Source of the DNA: Ridgeia piscesae
Lineage: Eukaryota; Annelida; Polychaeta; Sabellida; Siboglinidae
Assembly: GCA_025642075.2 (NCBI GenBank)
Contig: JAODUO010000428.1
Location: 1-64,000 of the forward strand
Direction of reading: 5' to 3'
Length of the DNA stretch: 64,000 nucleotides
Shown: piece after piece, positions 12,401-24,611 of the stretch
Numbering within the stretch: position 1 is the first letter of the stretch
Layout: each line of letters begins with the position of its first letter
Notes under the pieces: generated by a model
Databases searched by the model: none
What the model was told of the DNA's origin: nothing
The model's input: only the letters and a program-made list of their open reading frames with translations
Position numbers and translations under genes: made by a program

Positions 12401-13285
12401 GAGGTAGTAGACAACAGTCACTGTCAGTGTCCCAGTGAGGTAGTAGAAAAGCAGTCTCTGTCAGTGTCCCAGTGAGGTAGTAGAAAAGCAGTCACTGTCA
12501 GTGTCCCAGTGAGGTAGTAGACAACAGTCACTGTCAGTGTCCCAGTGAGGTAGTAGACAACAGTCACTGTCAGTGTCCCAGTGAGGTAGTAGAAAAGCAG
12601 TCACTGTCAGTGTCCCAGTGAGGTAGTAGAAAAGCAGTCACTGTCAGTGTCCCAGTGAGGTAGTAGACAACAGTCACTATCAGTGTCCCAGTGAGGTAGT
12701 AGACAACAGTCACTATCAGTGTCCCAGTGAGGTAGTAGACAACAGTCACTATCAGTGTCCCAGTGAGGTAGTAGACAACAGTCACTGTCAGTGTCCCAGT
12801 GAGGTAGTAGACAACAGTCACTGTCAGTGTCCCAGTGAGGTAGTAGACAACAGTCACTGTCAGTGTCCCAGTGAGGTAGTAGACAGCAGTCACTGTCAGT
12901 GTCCCAGTGAGGTAGTAGACAGCAGTCACTGTCAGTATCCCAGTGAGGTAGTAGACAGCAGTCACTGTCAGTGTCCCAGTGAGGTAGTAGACAACAGTCA
13001 CTGTCAGTATCCCAGTGAGGTAGTAGACAGCAGTCACTGTCAGTGTCCCAGTGAGGTAGTAGACAACAGTCACTGTCAGTGTCCCAAAGTGAGGTAGTAG
13101 ACAACAGTCACTGTCAGTGTCCCAGTGAGATAGTAGACAACAGTCACTGTCAGTGTCCCAGTGAGGTAGTAGACAGCAGTCAGTGTCAGTGTCCCAGTGA
13201 GGTAGTAGACAGCAGTCACTGTCAGTGTCCTAGTGAGGTAGTAGACAGCAGTCACTGTCAGTGTCCCAGTGAGGTAGTAGACACC
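9465..13285. repeat. 36-bp minisatellite (about 106 units)
   Basis: Unit with CAGTCACTGTCAGTGTCCCA and GTGAGGTAGTAGACA. The 36-bp length (12 codons) explains long open frames on the minus strand. AAAAG, AGAAAG and 1-base variants shift frame repeatedly. Confidence 0.96.
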
Positions 13286-15240
13286 AAAGATTGATCGCGA
13301 GGCACATCTGCCTCGTACACATGTGGCTGGTTGAGACACATACACTCACAAGTATGCACAATGTTTTGCTGTGCGATATATTGTTGAAATTGTTTATTGG
13401 AGACAGCTGAAGTACAGCAAAACTATTTTAGTTTTGTGTGTGTTGACAGCAACTGTAGAGCACCCTGATGGCAGATCGGTGCAAACAGTTTTGTCACTTT
13501 GCTTGGGCCCATTTAACTAACGTTAAGAACTCTTAAATCCGATTTTGCACCAATTTTGGCCTTTGGAAGAGACATTGAATAGTTGAAAACTGTGACGCGC
13601 CAGCGGGACATTGTCATTGGTGTGTCGTGGAAATGTTCTCCCCGGTAATATGGCAATGGATATTTACTTTTTGAAAAAACCTGTTTAACAATAGATTATG
13701 TTTGAAGATAAATTTTCCATAATTAAGAGCTCTATGTCTCAGAGACACCTGAACCCTGTGTGAAATATCTCTCCATGCAAAGCTCAGATTGAAGTACAGC
13801 TCTAAAACTGCTGAGTCATGTTGTAAATATTGTGTTTTGAAGTGGTGTGGTCAGTGAGAACTCATGTTAGTGTGGACGTAGTGATGGTTTTTATAACACA
13901 TTTACATGGCTGGTCTGTTTCCTGCTTACAGTGTCACTCACAAGAAATAAAGATAGCAACAAATCTACCACGGATGTTGCTTTATTTGTAGAAATGTTAT
14001 CAATCATAATAAAAAAACTGCATTTTGCAATGTATCATTTGTTCTAAAAAAAAAACTCCAATAAAGATAAAGAACCTACAGTTTGGTCATCCAGTGCATA
14101 AATATTTACACATCCGACTGACTGTGTCGAAAACAAAGTAATATATGAAAATAAATCGGTGTGCAGGAGATAAATAAACGACATAACTCTGGCAGATTAT
14201 GTTGTCATTGATAAGATACACAGATGATTAGACGGGTGCCCTCACATAAACAACATGTCACATCATCACCCGCCTTGTCTACACAACCAATGATAAGCCC
14301 AGCACCCACACCACACATATAAACTGTACGTATCCAGACACTGTCTTTTGGCACCCTAAAAACTCCAGTAGTGCTATTTTGTGTACGTTATATAACAAAC
14401 AACAAGTACTGTTTGATGCAGCTACGTAATCACACGTAATCACACGACAGTAATCTGTGAACTTTGATCAAGTATAACCTTTCACTGGTTACATCACAAA
14501 GACCTGTTGTTAGCACAGAACATTAGTCAAATGTGGCGTGACGTCACGTTTGTTGACATTTTGACTGTTTGTCAGTGACTAATTTTTCTGTAGGTACAGG
14601 ACAGGTGAGAACAAATGTGTTTGTCAGAATACGTACTACAGTTTACAGTTATGTTGTGATTTCCATAAATCACAAGCCCTAGAAAATCTGGATTTTGTAA
14701 GTGGATTTTCATGTTCTGGAAAGTTATGTTATTTAAGTTCTAGGAATGTCATGAAGTTTGATAGGGATGTTATATGTTTGCATTGTCAATATTTTGGTAA
14801 ACAATAAATCTACCATTCAACAATTTTGTCCTGAAACATTGCTTGATGTGATTTCAACCAATAGAGTGTTATTGATATCACAGCACGCTTTTAATTGGTC
14901 AGATTGTAATCTGGAATGAGGCTTGATGTGATTTCACCCAAAAGAATGCGTTGGCTCATGGAAACATGGTATTGAATCTTTTTTACAGAAATAAATTATA
15001 ATTGGTTTAGTTGCCACCCACTGGTCATGGGAAAAGATAGTCTTAGTTTTATGTTACAAAAAGATAGATTGCTGTAATTTGGTGGTGAGGTTTAACAGCC
15101 ATAAAGTGTAATGTCATCAACTTGATGGCCTCTTGTGTCACAACTCTGGCAACAGTGAATACATACATGCATGCTTGTGTGCATGAGTGCATGCGCTCAT
15201 GCACATATTTACATGCCTATACTGATGCACGCACACATGC
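13286..15240. other. Low-copy AT-rich DNA
   Basis: About 2 kb of non-tandem sequence, with A/T runs near 14046 and CACA words near 14300. No exon, RNA gene or mobile element is recognised. It is intron or flank of the furin-like gene. Confidence 0.5.
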
Positions 15241-15247
15241 GCGTGCA

Positions 15248-15270
15248 CGCACACACACACACACACACAC
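15248..15270. repeat. CA microsatellite
   Basis: Short (CA)n run after a GCACGCACACATGCGCGTGC tract. Confidence 0.9.
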
Positions 15271-16081
15271 AAATCCTGTAAAGGCTGTGATCTGGCAGGA
15301 CGTCCACTGTACATGTGCAGTACACACCGTTTCAACTAGACAGGGACTTCATGACCATCTCTGTATCTCTGGGGCCTGGTCTACTCGAGTACTTTAGTCT
15401 CAGACATTGGAGAGATTCCCAAAGGAAGTAAAGGAAGTGATGTCATCATTTTGAGGGCTCTCATTGTGATCTCCTTTTGAAGAACAGGATGTAGCGAGGT
15501 CAGTTCATCATTGCAACAAGAGGATGTTGAAGGGTTATTGTGGCTCCCAAGATATCATCTCCAGACAGCTTAATGCAGGAACAAAATCAGAGTATTGGCT
15601 GAACAATATCCTGAGGAGACCTGGGGACACGTTATCTGTGCTTGGTGTATGACCACTGTCTCTCGGAGCTCATCATTGTCTGCTGTAGGATGAGGAGACA
15701 GGATGTGATGTGTTCCCCACCCCAGCAGTCATACTCACTCATCCATGTTATCTCCTGGCAGCCAGTCTCTGTACCACTCAGTGTAGGCAGTAGACAGCAT
15801 CTTTAGACACTACAAACAATGACAAGTCACAACACTGTCAATGTAGACAGTAGACAGTGTCTATAGACACTGACAAGTAACGACACTGTCAGTGTAGACA
15901 GTAGGCAGTGTCTACAAACACAGACAAGTGACAATAATGCAGCAGCGTCATCACTGGTCCATCTCTCCCAGTCAAGTAGTGTAAGTTCACATCTTGGCAG
16001 GTCGCTCCTGCACCAGTTTCACAGACTTTCCTTCTGAGATTCCACTTGGACAGATTATTGAAAGACCTGTAGCATGTTGGT
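15271..16081. other. Low-copy DNA with three degenerate 45-65-bp copies
   Basis: Mostly unique. At 15779-15935 a segment with TAGACAG, GTCTATAGACAC and GACAAGT occurs about three times. No gene is seen. Confidence 0.55.
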
Positions 16082-17001
16082 CAGACCACAGCAGACACGG
16101 TGGACAGACCACAGCAGACACGGTGGACAGACCACAGCAGACACGGTGGACAGACCACAGCAGACACGGTGGACAGACCACAGCAGACACGGTGGACAGA
16201 TCACAGCAGACACGGTGGACAGACCACAGCAGACACGGTGGACAGACCACAGCAGACACGGTGGACAGACCACAGCAGACACGGTGGACAGACCACAGCA
16301 GACACGGTGGACAGACCACAGCAGACACGGTGGACAGACCACAGCAGACACGGTGGACAGACCACAGCAGACACGGTGGACAGACCACAGCAGACACGGT
16401 GGACAGACCACAGCAGACACGGTGGACAGACCACAGCAGACACGGTGGAACAGACCACAGCAGACACGGTGGACAGACCACAGCAGACACGGTGGACAGA
16501 CCACAGCAGACACGGTGGACAGACCACAGCAGACACGGTGGACAGACCACAGCAGACACGGTGGACAGACCACAGCAGACACGGTGGACAGACCACAGCA
16601 GACACGGTGGACAGACCACAGCAGACACGGTGGACAGACCACAGCAGACACGGTGGACAGACCACAGCAGACACGGTGGACAGACCACAGCAGACACGGT
16701 GGACAGACCACAGCAGACACGGTGGACAGACCACAGCAGACACGGTGGACAGACCACAGCAGACACGGTGGACAGACCACAGCAGACACGGTGGACAGAC
16801 CACAGCAGACACGGTGGACAGACCACAGCAGACACGGTGGACAGACCACAGCAGACACGGTGGACAGACCACAGCAGACACGGTGGACAGACCACAGCAG
16901 ACACGGTGGACAGACCACAGCAGACACGGTGGACAGACCACAGCAGACACGGTGGACAGACCACAGCAGACACGGTGGACAGACCACAGCAGACACGGTG
17001 G
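16082..17001. repeat. 23-bp minisatellite (40 units)
   Basis: Nearly identical units with CAGACCACAGCAGACACGGT. One unit (16443-16466) has an extra A. The unit has no stop in any frame on either strand, which creates open frames of more than 300 codons in several frames. Very low divergence suggests recent expansion. Confidence 0.97.
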
Positions 17002-17660
17002 TCTGTCTACGGAATGTGCTTTCTTCCACTGACGTGATCGTTATGTTTGTTTTTACGATTGTGGCATTTTGGGGTCATAGTAGTTCATTTTTCATGTCGG
17101 CTTAAAGTGGGTTGTGTGTAGTCTTCCAGCAGGGGCAGTGGTCACAGGGGAGTGGTGAGATTCACATTCAAAAACTGGTCGAGGTTGAGGTAAAAGAAGG
17201 AATAGTGTAAGGTATGTGGAAGGGTGCAGAATAACCTGTTCTGGATGTTGTTCCCAGGTACGCTGTTAAACAGTACCCTGGAGATACAACCTCACTTCAC
17301 TGATATATCTGGGTTTCTGGGTCTACCATTGGTGGCTGCCTTCACCTGGGTACTGGGTCCAACCTCTCTGTTAGAGACACGACCTGCCTCTGAATATAAT
17401 CTGTACTGGAGTTATCTTATATCAAGCTCTGCTTTCTTACCCGTTACTGTATTTCTTATAACTTTGGTTCAGCAGTATAGTAATCATCTAAATTGTGACT
17501 AATGTTTGATTGATGTATATTTTACAGTAATGCTTTGATGTCAGATTAGGTTAATAGGTTACTTATTTCACCTTTCACCAACATTTTAACTGAAGCCCTA
17601 AATTGAATGTCAAGGTCAGATAGTCAGCTGTGGTACTTGTTTACGAAGAGGGTTTATAGG
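17002..17660. other. Low-copy DNA
   Basis: Non-tandem. It includes a 92-codon open frame at 17224-17502 with hydrophobic stretches but no recognisable domain, splice context or homologue. I see nothing annotatable. Confidence 0.4.
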
Positions 17661-17663
17661 TTC

Positions 17664-17880
17664 TCTGACATAGCTCAATGTGGTCTATCAAGGGTCCTCT
17701 GTCATAGCTCAATGTGGTCTGTCATGGGTCTTCTGTCACAGCTCAATGTGGTCTGTCATGGGTCTTCTGTCACAGCTCAATGTGGTCTGTCATAGGTCCT
17801 CTGTCATAGCTCAATATAGTTTGTTATGTGTCCTCTGTCATAACTCAATGTAGTTTCTGATGGATCATCTGTCATGACTC
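17664..17880. repeat. 34-bp repeat (about 6 units)
   Basis: Units with AGCTCAATGTGGTCTGTCAT, progressively diverged toward the 3' end. Confidence 0.85.
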
Positions 17881-19224
17881 ATTAGGTGTACATTATGTGG
17901 CTAGGTGTGGATTATATGGCTATAATTTACTTGATTATTATACTATTTAAAGTTGTTTATTATATTCAGTTGGCTTTGTTGACATTTTCCTCAAACACTG
18001 TTACTACGGAGATAGCACTGTAACCTCAAATATAATGAAGTAAACAGTTTAGATGATCTTTACTAAGTCACAGATGTATAATTTCTGCAGACCTGAGTAA
18101 CTTAACTCTTCCGTTATCGTGAATAAAACGGTAAGCAGTGCGTAGGCCTTTTGAGAATCTCAATCCAGATGTTTCGGATGTGGCAGAAATTGCCACCAAT
18201 AACTGTCATGATTGAGGCAAAGTTGCCACCATGTGTTCGCGTGTACACGTGTTTTTCTAACTAAGCACACTTGTGGGCAGCACGTGTGTGATGGCTGGCA
18301 GTGTTGATGTCCACGTGTCTAGATGTCAGGCTACAATAAGACAATGTGCCTCACACTGAAGCAGCCCTTTGACAACAACAACAACAACAACGTCCTCACA
18401 TAAAGGAAGCCTGAAACAGTTGTTGCGTAGATGTGGTGGGTCTGTAGAAGAAGTTGTAGTGATACATTCCGCCTGGGCTGTTCTATTTATACCCGTGCGT
18501 GTGCTGACGTTAGATCTGGTTGTTTTTGCAGCAGGCGATGGATGTGAGGCAGTGCGTGATCTTTTTACTGTTTACACATCATTTCTGACATTTGATCTGA
18601 CATCAAAGCCGTGGCACGGACTCGGTGTTGGTTGTGACACGAGTGTCAGGCGACGAATGTGGTAGGCTGTCAGCACGGCCTCCATTGAGGTCTGTCAGCA
18701 AGCGTCAGCAAGTGGCCGCCCTCCAATGCTATGCCAGCGGCTCAAATTCAAATCTTGCAGTAGTCATGGAGAAGTATCACGCAATAGACAAAGTGGCTTT
18801 GGTCAGTGTTGGCCTTGCTCAGGGATGACCACAGCTGGCCACAGTCCACTGGTCTTTATCACTATGAGTCCTTGCCTCCTGCTTCTCACTGTCCACTCAG
18901 TGACCCAAGCACATGTCCACTTACCAGGTCATCTCAGTATGGTCAGCACTGCCTCACCAGAGGTCAATCTGGGTGTGTCCACTCAGTGGTGTGGATCATC
19001 TTAAGAGGTTGTCCTCCATGAATACGTCCCACTGGAACTGGACCAGTTGATTAGACAACATTGACTTGGGGGGAAACTGGAGCCATTTTAACCAGATTAT
19101 TTTAATTAACTTATTTATGTAAATCTATTTTATCCAAATTTATTACTTGCTTGGTTGTTTATTTTAGTCTATTGTTGCTGCATGTGTCAGTGATGGAAAG
19201 GACCCCCATATCCTGGAACTTCTA

Positions 19225-19225
<1 letters not shown>
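17881..19225. other. Low-copy DNA
   Basis: Non-tandem except (CAA)n at 18374-18391. No gene is recognised. Confidence 0.5.
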
Positions 19226-19226
<1 letters not shown>

Positions 19227-19282
<56 letters not shown>

Positions 19283-19290
19283 TATAATAT
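19227..19290. repeat. TA microsatellite
   Basis: (TA)n run of about 30 units with one AATA interruption. Confidence 0.95.
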
Positions 19291-20012
19291 ACAGAAGATG
19301 GCATGTTATGCTCTATTGGACAGATCTTGTCTTTATGGATAGACTTCATGAAATTCGCAAATTTGAAGATTAGACAAAACTGCTATGTACAACAAGTTGG
19401 TGACAGGGTATATGACATTGTAGTTATGTACAGCTTTGTTGAAACCAAATTGTAGCTGGGACAAATTGTCTAGAACTGGCATTTGGCATTAGTTTGAATG
19501 GAGGGCAACAAGTTATCATATAAATAAATAATACTAAGTTTGTTTCTCTATGGCAGCCATAGTGGCTGAAAAGTACAATAAGAACTTTGTTACAGATAAA
19601 ACAATTCATTAAAGTATATTAGTAAAATTATATAATATGAAATTATAACTGATTAGAATGTCTGGTAAAATTGTAAAACAATAAAATAAAGTAGGATAAT
19701 AATTTGACTATAATCTGAATATATAAAATGTGACTAATTAAAATTGAAGAAGAACTATAAAAGATTTAGTAAATGTAGATTAGTTAAAATATAGATGGAA
19801 TACATGTACAACCTGAATAAGTGAAATTATAACTAATTAAAATGTCTAAATTGTGTAAAATAGAATAAATAGCTAAAAGGAAGATTCACAGTCAGTTGCA
19901 AGTAATATTCGTGTGTGACGAGGAATGTCCAGTTACTGGCAATTACAGAGTTCGTGTGGGACCAATGAGTTCTTAAAACATCCAGCAGTGCATGGAGGGC
20001 CACGGTGTGGAG
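19291..20012. other. AT-rich low-copy DNA
   Basis: AT-rich, with loosely repeated TAATTAAAAT/AATTATAACT words at 19610-19870. No gene is recognised. Confidence 0.5.
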
Positions 20013-20013
20013 G

Positions 20014-20108
20014 AAGGGAAGGGAAGGGAAGGGAAGGGAAGGGAAGGGAAGGGAAGGGAAGGGAAGGGAAGGGAAGGGAAGGGAAGGGAAGGGAAGGGAA
20101 GGGAAGGG
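20014..20108 (+). repeat. GGGAA pentanucleotide array
   Basis: About 19 copies of GGGAA, all purine on the + strand. G3N2 spacing permits G-quadruplex or triplex formation in DNA or in the intron transcript. Confidence 0.95.
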
Positions 20109-21064
20109 AGACTGACCCCACCCACCATGTCTAACCTGTTCCCTAACCACTGTCTAGGGATCCAGCAACATTCTACACCAGAAATAGGTGGTCCTTTCCC
20201 TGGAGGCTCTGCTTCCCAGGAGCATAACTGGCGTGGCACTGCACTGCAGCCACAGCTGTTCCAGTTTGGAGTGGTCCTCTCGTTTCCGGTCAACGTGGGA
20301 GAAAACAGGCTTCAGTCCCAGCTCATTTCCCATGGCTGGGGGCAAAGGCTGTAGGAGCAGGCAGAGATTGGATGTAAAAATGACAAAAGATACTCCCTGA
20401 TACTCTTGATTTAGTAAGTATTAGTCTAGGCAGGTTTAACGGTTGTGTGACTTTGACTTCCCATTTCCAATGGTAGCAGTTTCCTTCATTTCCTTGTGGT
20501 ATACAGCTGTTCACAGCATGACTTGTAAAGTTACATGAAAGGGGCACTACCGTGAAGACAGGGTGGTTTGTTGTTACCAGTTGATTGTCAACAAAGTCAT
20601 CTCGTATTTGAGGATGTTAGTTTTCATAGTTGACACTCTACCACTAATAAGAAACACTCCCATTCTCATGTTAAAATACTCTAAATTTATGGAAATAAAT
20701 TTTTATCATTCTACCTGCAGACCTGGTAATGAAATTGAACTTGATGTTTTTTCTTTGGTCTGTCGCGTAGTGTGGGGCTAAACAGAAATTAGGTCAGATT
20801 GCTAAAAACAAGTTTGGTCTGTTGTTTAGCGTGGCTAAACAGAAGTTAGGTCTGTCAAGATTTTAATATTTGTACAAAAATGCACACAGATTTCAAGCTC
20901 ACAAAACTATGTCTTGGGGTGTTTGTGTTTGTGGCGTGAACAAATTAATAATCTGAGTTTGTGTGTGTACAGTACTGAACATACAATTTGAGTATGTATT
21001 TGTATGTGTGTACATATACATACAATTTGAGTTTGTGTATATGTGTGTACATACAATTTGAATT
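20109..21064. other. Low-copy DNA
   Basis: Non-tandem apart from diverged copies of AAACAGAAATTAGGTC near 20780-20850 and ACATACAATTTGAGT near 20980-21060. No gene is recognised. Confidence 0.5.
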
Positions 21065-21065
21065 T

Positions 21066-21124
<59 letters not shown>
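21066..21124. repeat. GT microsatellite
   Basis: (GT)n of about 29 units, followed by imperfect GT and CAGTGCTGTGCGT repeats to 21230. Confidence 0.95.
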
Positions 21125-21125
<1 letters not shown>

Positions 21126-21230
21126 AGTGCTGTGCGTCAGTGCTGTGCGTCAGTGCTGTGATGTGTGTGTGTGTGTGGTGTGTGGTTGGTGTATGTGTGT
21201 GTGTGTGTGGTGTGTGTGTGTGTACACATA

Positions 21231-21977
21231 CAATTTGAGTTAGATTAGTAAAATTGCCAAACATTTTGTTGTTCAAAACTCACTGTGGCTGTAAACAAAT
21301 AAACAGACCTGAGCGGGTAACCACCAGGAGCAAGTGAGGAACGGTTGTTATTCCTGATCATTATGCATGATCAACAATAAGATTCTCATTCTTGAAATAG
21401 ACAAATAATTATTAGTTAAAATTATATTAGATCACAGACGAATGGTTATGTACCCAGCAAAAACAGACACTGATTACTTGTGTTAAATTGGATCCGATTG
21501 ACTGTGTACTCTTGTTACATGCAATCGATCATTGTTGTTGCATCTTATTTAGATTACATACGCCTGGTTGGGTTGACCTGACTGATGGCTGCTTTGTGTT
21601 TTGTAGATGTTTCATGCTCAGTAATAAGGAAATGTCAGGAAGGAGGAAGTGTAACTTTTTAACCATGTGTTGAATTAGTCACAACTTCCTGTTCAGTGTC
21701 GACTAGATGTGTTCAAAGTTGTATTTCATGGACGGTTTAATTCAGTGATTACAATGACGCTGGGAACTGACACTGTTGTCATTAACAGATTGTATAGATC
21801 AGTGAAATATAGTAATAATAATATTACAAAAACAACTTACTATACCTGGAGTAATATTCTCCATGTTTTGTAAATATTTGTAGGAGACCGGCAAGTTGAA
21901 GTGTTTGTTTTGAAGCACTCGCGTTTTATTCATTACTATTAATTATAAAATGATGGCGGTAAAACAAATCTGTAAAG
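21231..21977. other. Low-copy DNA
   Basis: Non-tandem AT-rich sequence. No gene is recognised. Confidence 0.5.
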
Positions 21978-22098
21978 GGGACACCTGATTAGAGGAGACA
22001 TCTGACTACAGGGGACACCTGATTACAGGAGACACCTGACTACAGGAGACACCTGACTACAGGAGACACCTGATTACAGGGGACACCTGATTATAGGG
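21978..22098. repeat. 18-bp repeat (about 7 units)
   Basis: Units of ACACCTGATTACAGGAGA type. It lies just upstream of a second, unrelated 18-bp array. Confidence 0.88.
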
Positions 22099-22163
22099 GA
22101 TAGGTCTCTGAGGTGTGTTCTAGGGAGAATGGAGTCTGAGCCAGGACAATTGTGGGTCCTGTG

Positions 22164-22710
22164 TGGGTCCTCTAGACAGTGGCAGTCCTCTAGACAGTGG
22201 CAGTCCTCTAGACAGTGCCAGTCCTCTAGACAGTGGCAGTCCTATCGACGGTGGTAGTTCTGTAGACAGTGGCAGTCCTCTAGACAGTGGCAGTCCTCTA
22301 GACAGTGGCAGTCCTATCGACAGTGGCAGTCCTCTAGACAGTGGCAGTCCTCTAGACAGTGGCAGTCCTCTAGACAGTGGCAGTCCTATCGACGGTGGTA
22401 GTTCTGTAGACAGTGGCAGTCCTCTAGACAGTGGCAGTCCTCTAGACAGTGGCAGTCCTCTAGACAGTGGCAGTCCTATCGACGGTGGTAGTTCTGTAGA
22501 CGGTGGTAGTTCTGTAGACGGTGGTAGTTCTGTAGACGGTGCCAGTCCTCTAGATGGTGGCAGTCCTATAGACAGTGACAGTCCTATAGACGGTGGTAGT
22601 TCTGTAGACGGTGCCAGTCCTCTAGATGGTGGCAGTCCTCTAGACAATGGCAGTCCTCTAGACAGTGGTAGTTCTGTAGACGGTGCCAGTCCTCTAGAAA
22701 GTGGCAGTCC
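22164..22710. repeat. 18-bp minisatellite (about 30 units)
   Basis: Unit GGCAGTCCTCTAGACAGT with GACGGTGGTAGTTCTGTA variants. The 18-bp length gives an apparent DSGSPL peptide repeat on + and LSRGLP on -. No splice or start context supports coding. Confidence 0.95.
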
Positions 22711-23262
22711 TGCCACTTCTCTTGGTGACCGTGCAGGCTGCCTGCTTGGTCTATGACATCTTCAATAATATTCTACTACTACTGTGTAGCAATGATGCTG
22801 TGATGTTATGTACTAATATGTAGTGATAAATACTGATAATAATATAATATATTTATTCAGGAAGGCCGTGTTAAACATGTGACACTGACTCACTGTTCAG
22901 CTGTCATGCTGTGATGTTATGTTTCAGGTTTATGGTGAAGACACTTAAATGATAATGTTTCATTTGAGTGCACTGCCAGACATGTACAATTGAAGAAGTA
23001 AATACGTGTTACAGAATCTTTCTGCTGTGTCTGTAGGCGATAAACATGAGCTGTGTGTTCCTGACGTCTATCATTTGGAATCATGCAAAGATTTAGTTAC
23101 AAAGAAACCACACCGGCGTTACATGTTACATGTTACATGACAACATACTTGTGGCATGACATTATCAGCGTGCACACTTAAGCCTAACGGCTCTGAAGAA
23201 ATGCAAATCCAACCCGTTCACCGACATATCATGTTAACCCTCTCCTTGCCGTCATGTTGCAG
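22711..23262 (+). other. furin: Intron end before exon A
   Basis: Low-copy intronic sequence ending in a C/T-rich tract (ACCCTCTCCTTGCCGTC) and ttgcag at 23262. Nothing else is recognised. Confidence 0.6.
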
Positions 23263-23361
23263 GTGAGATGGCTGGAGCAGCAGGTAGTGAAACGAAGGGT
23301 TAAGAGGGACAGTCGATCGCGGATGTTCTCCGACCCCATGTGGCCACGCATGTGGTATCTG
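23263..23361 (+). CDS. furin: Furin-like exon A: end of propeptide and autocleavage site
   Basis: The exon is 33 codons, phase 0 at both ends, flanked by ttgcag and gtgagt. It begins VRWLEQQVVKRR and matches the furin segment that ends the propeptide. The stretch KRRVKRD contains the basic site after which furins cleave themselves in the ER (R-x-K-R before D). It then runs through SDPMWPRMWYL, the start of the mature enzyme. The upstream acceptor fused to the exon start gives CAG|GTGAGA, which is itself a 5' splice-site consensus (see findings). The 5' partner exon lies outside the window or is unrecognised, so the intron before it is probably longer than 23 kb. Homology in the dibasic region and the WYL motif leaves little doubt. 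Confidence 0.93.
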
Positions 23362-24611
23362 GTGAGTGATTGCACTTTTCCCACAATGCACCACATTTGT
23401 TCCCATAAAGCACCACATTTGTAGTGTGGTTTCATCAGTAGCTGTGTCAAAACCCCAAAGCATATGTTCAACATACGTTCTTCCAGGACCAATCTGCCAG
23501 GACCAATCATCCAAGACCAATCCTGCAGGACCAATTGTCCAGGACCAATCCTCCAGGACCAGTCATTACATGATTTTACTCCTCGCCCATGAATAGGTTT
23601 TTTGATAATGAAGACTACGGTATACTGTATTAGTGAGTGAACTGATTTATTTATAAAAATGGTAGGTGGGGTACAAACCGTTTAGAATCAGCTAATGTTG
23701 GTTATTTCTGTATTTGGCATTGAATATTGAATGTTGTTTTTGTGTCATTTGGTGCATATTGGTCACTGAGCACACATTTGACTGTGTTTGATAGAAAGCG
23801 TACATGTGATGTCATGGCTAATATTATGTGCTAGTATTATGTGCTAGTTTTATCTGCTAGTATTATCTGCTAGTATTATATGCCTGTATTATCTGCTAGT
23901 ATTACCTTTTACCAGTGTTTCTCCACTAAATGTTCTGTTTCCTGGTTAAGGGGTCATTCGTGGCAGTTAACAACGTATAAAGCATGCATGAGACGTTCGG
24001 GGTCAGAATAAAACTTTGAGAAAATGTCAATCTCTCGGTGGCATATATTATGGAAACGTCTGCTGCCACCTGGTGTCTCTGACTGATGTTTTTTGTCATG
24101 TACTGATGTAGCACTGTTTAGTGAAAGATTAATTAACTACTGTTATTTACTAGCTGTCATCTTGGAAAGTAACCGTTTGGTGTGGCAAGTTCAGAAAGAC
24201 AAAAAACAAATTTGGTAGAGTAGCTCTTAATAGTTTAATGACTATGACACATATTACATGAATTTTTCGTTCGCGATAATCGTCTTTTAAAACACTATTT
24301 AAGGGAGGCGAGGGGTCTAAGACTTAAAAGTGAGTGCTCACTGTACTAATGGCAATATTTTGGCACTTGTGAACCACCCCTATGTACGCTGGTTGTGCTC
24401 CAAAAAGTTAATGGCCTGTGGAGGAGGAGGACCTGTTTATGTACTGGGAGAGGAGGCAGTGTGGACTGTGGACTCAACTGTGTGACAGAGTGGACATAGT
24501 GTTTGTGTTGACTGTCACTTCCTGGTCTGTGTGTTGACAGCTGGTCAGATTTCCTTTGGCAGTGAACACTCCCAGTGTCATCTGTAGATGTATTTTTACA
24601 GTTTAAGTAAT
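23362..24611 (+). other. furin: Start of 28-kb intron
   Basis: Begins at gtgagt. It contains a ~16-bp repeat (CCAGGACCAATC, about six copies, 23486-23563) and a ~15-bp TAGTATTATCTGC repeat (23822-23905). A CTCF-like motif on the minus strand is at 24063-24076. Otherwise low-copy. Confidence 0.6.

Noticed and set aside
9533..13345. Long minus-strand open frames with YYLTGTLTVTVV repeats
   Set aside because: Product of a 36-bp tandem unit. Several frames are equally open and single-base indels switch the frame repeatedly, with no coding signature.
15987..17037. Overlapping 310-347-codon frames on both strands
   Set aside because: A 23-bp unit without stops in any frame; not a protein-coding gene.
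17224..17502. 92-codon plus-strand frame with hydrophobic stretches
   Set aside because: No homologue recognised, and it does not match furin signal peptide or propeptide.
22120..22756. DSGSPL or LSRGLP repeat peptides, possible mucin-like or adhesive protein
   Set aside because: 18-bp minisatellite open on both strands, no signal peptide, promoter or splice sites, and it sits in the intron just before a furin exon.
1..23262. Upstream furin exons (signal peptide, early propeptide)
   Set aside because: I looked for the TNxWAV-type propeptide start and GDYYHF-like blocks and saw none; they probably lie outside the window.
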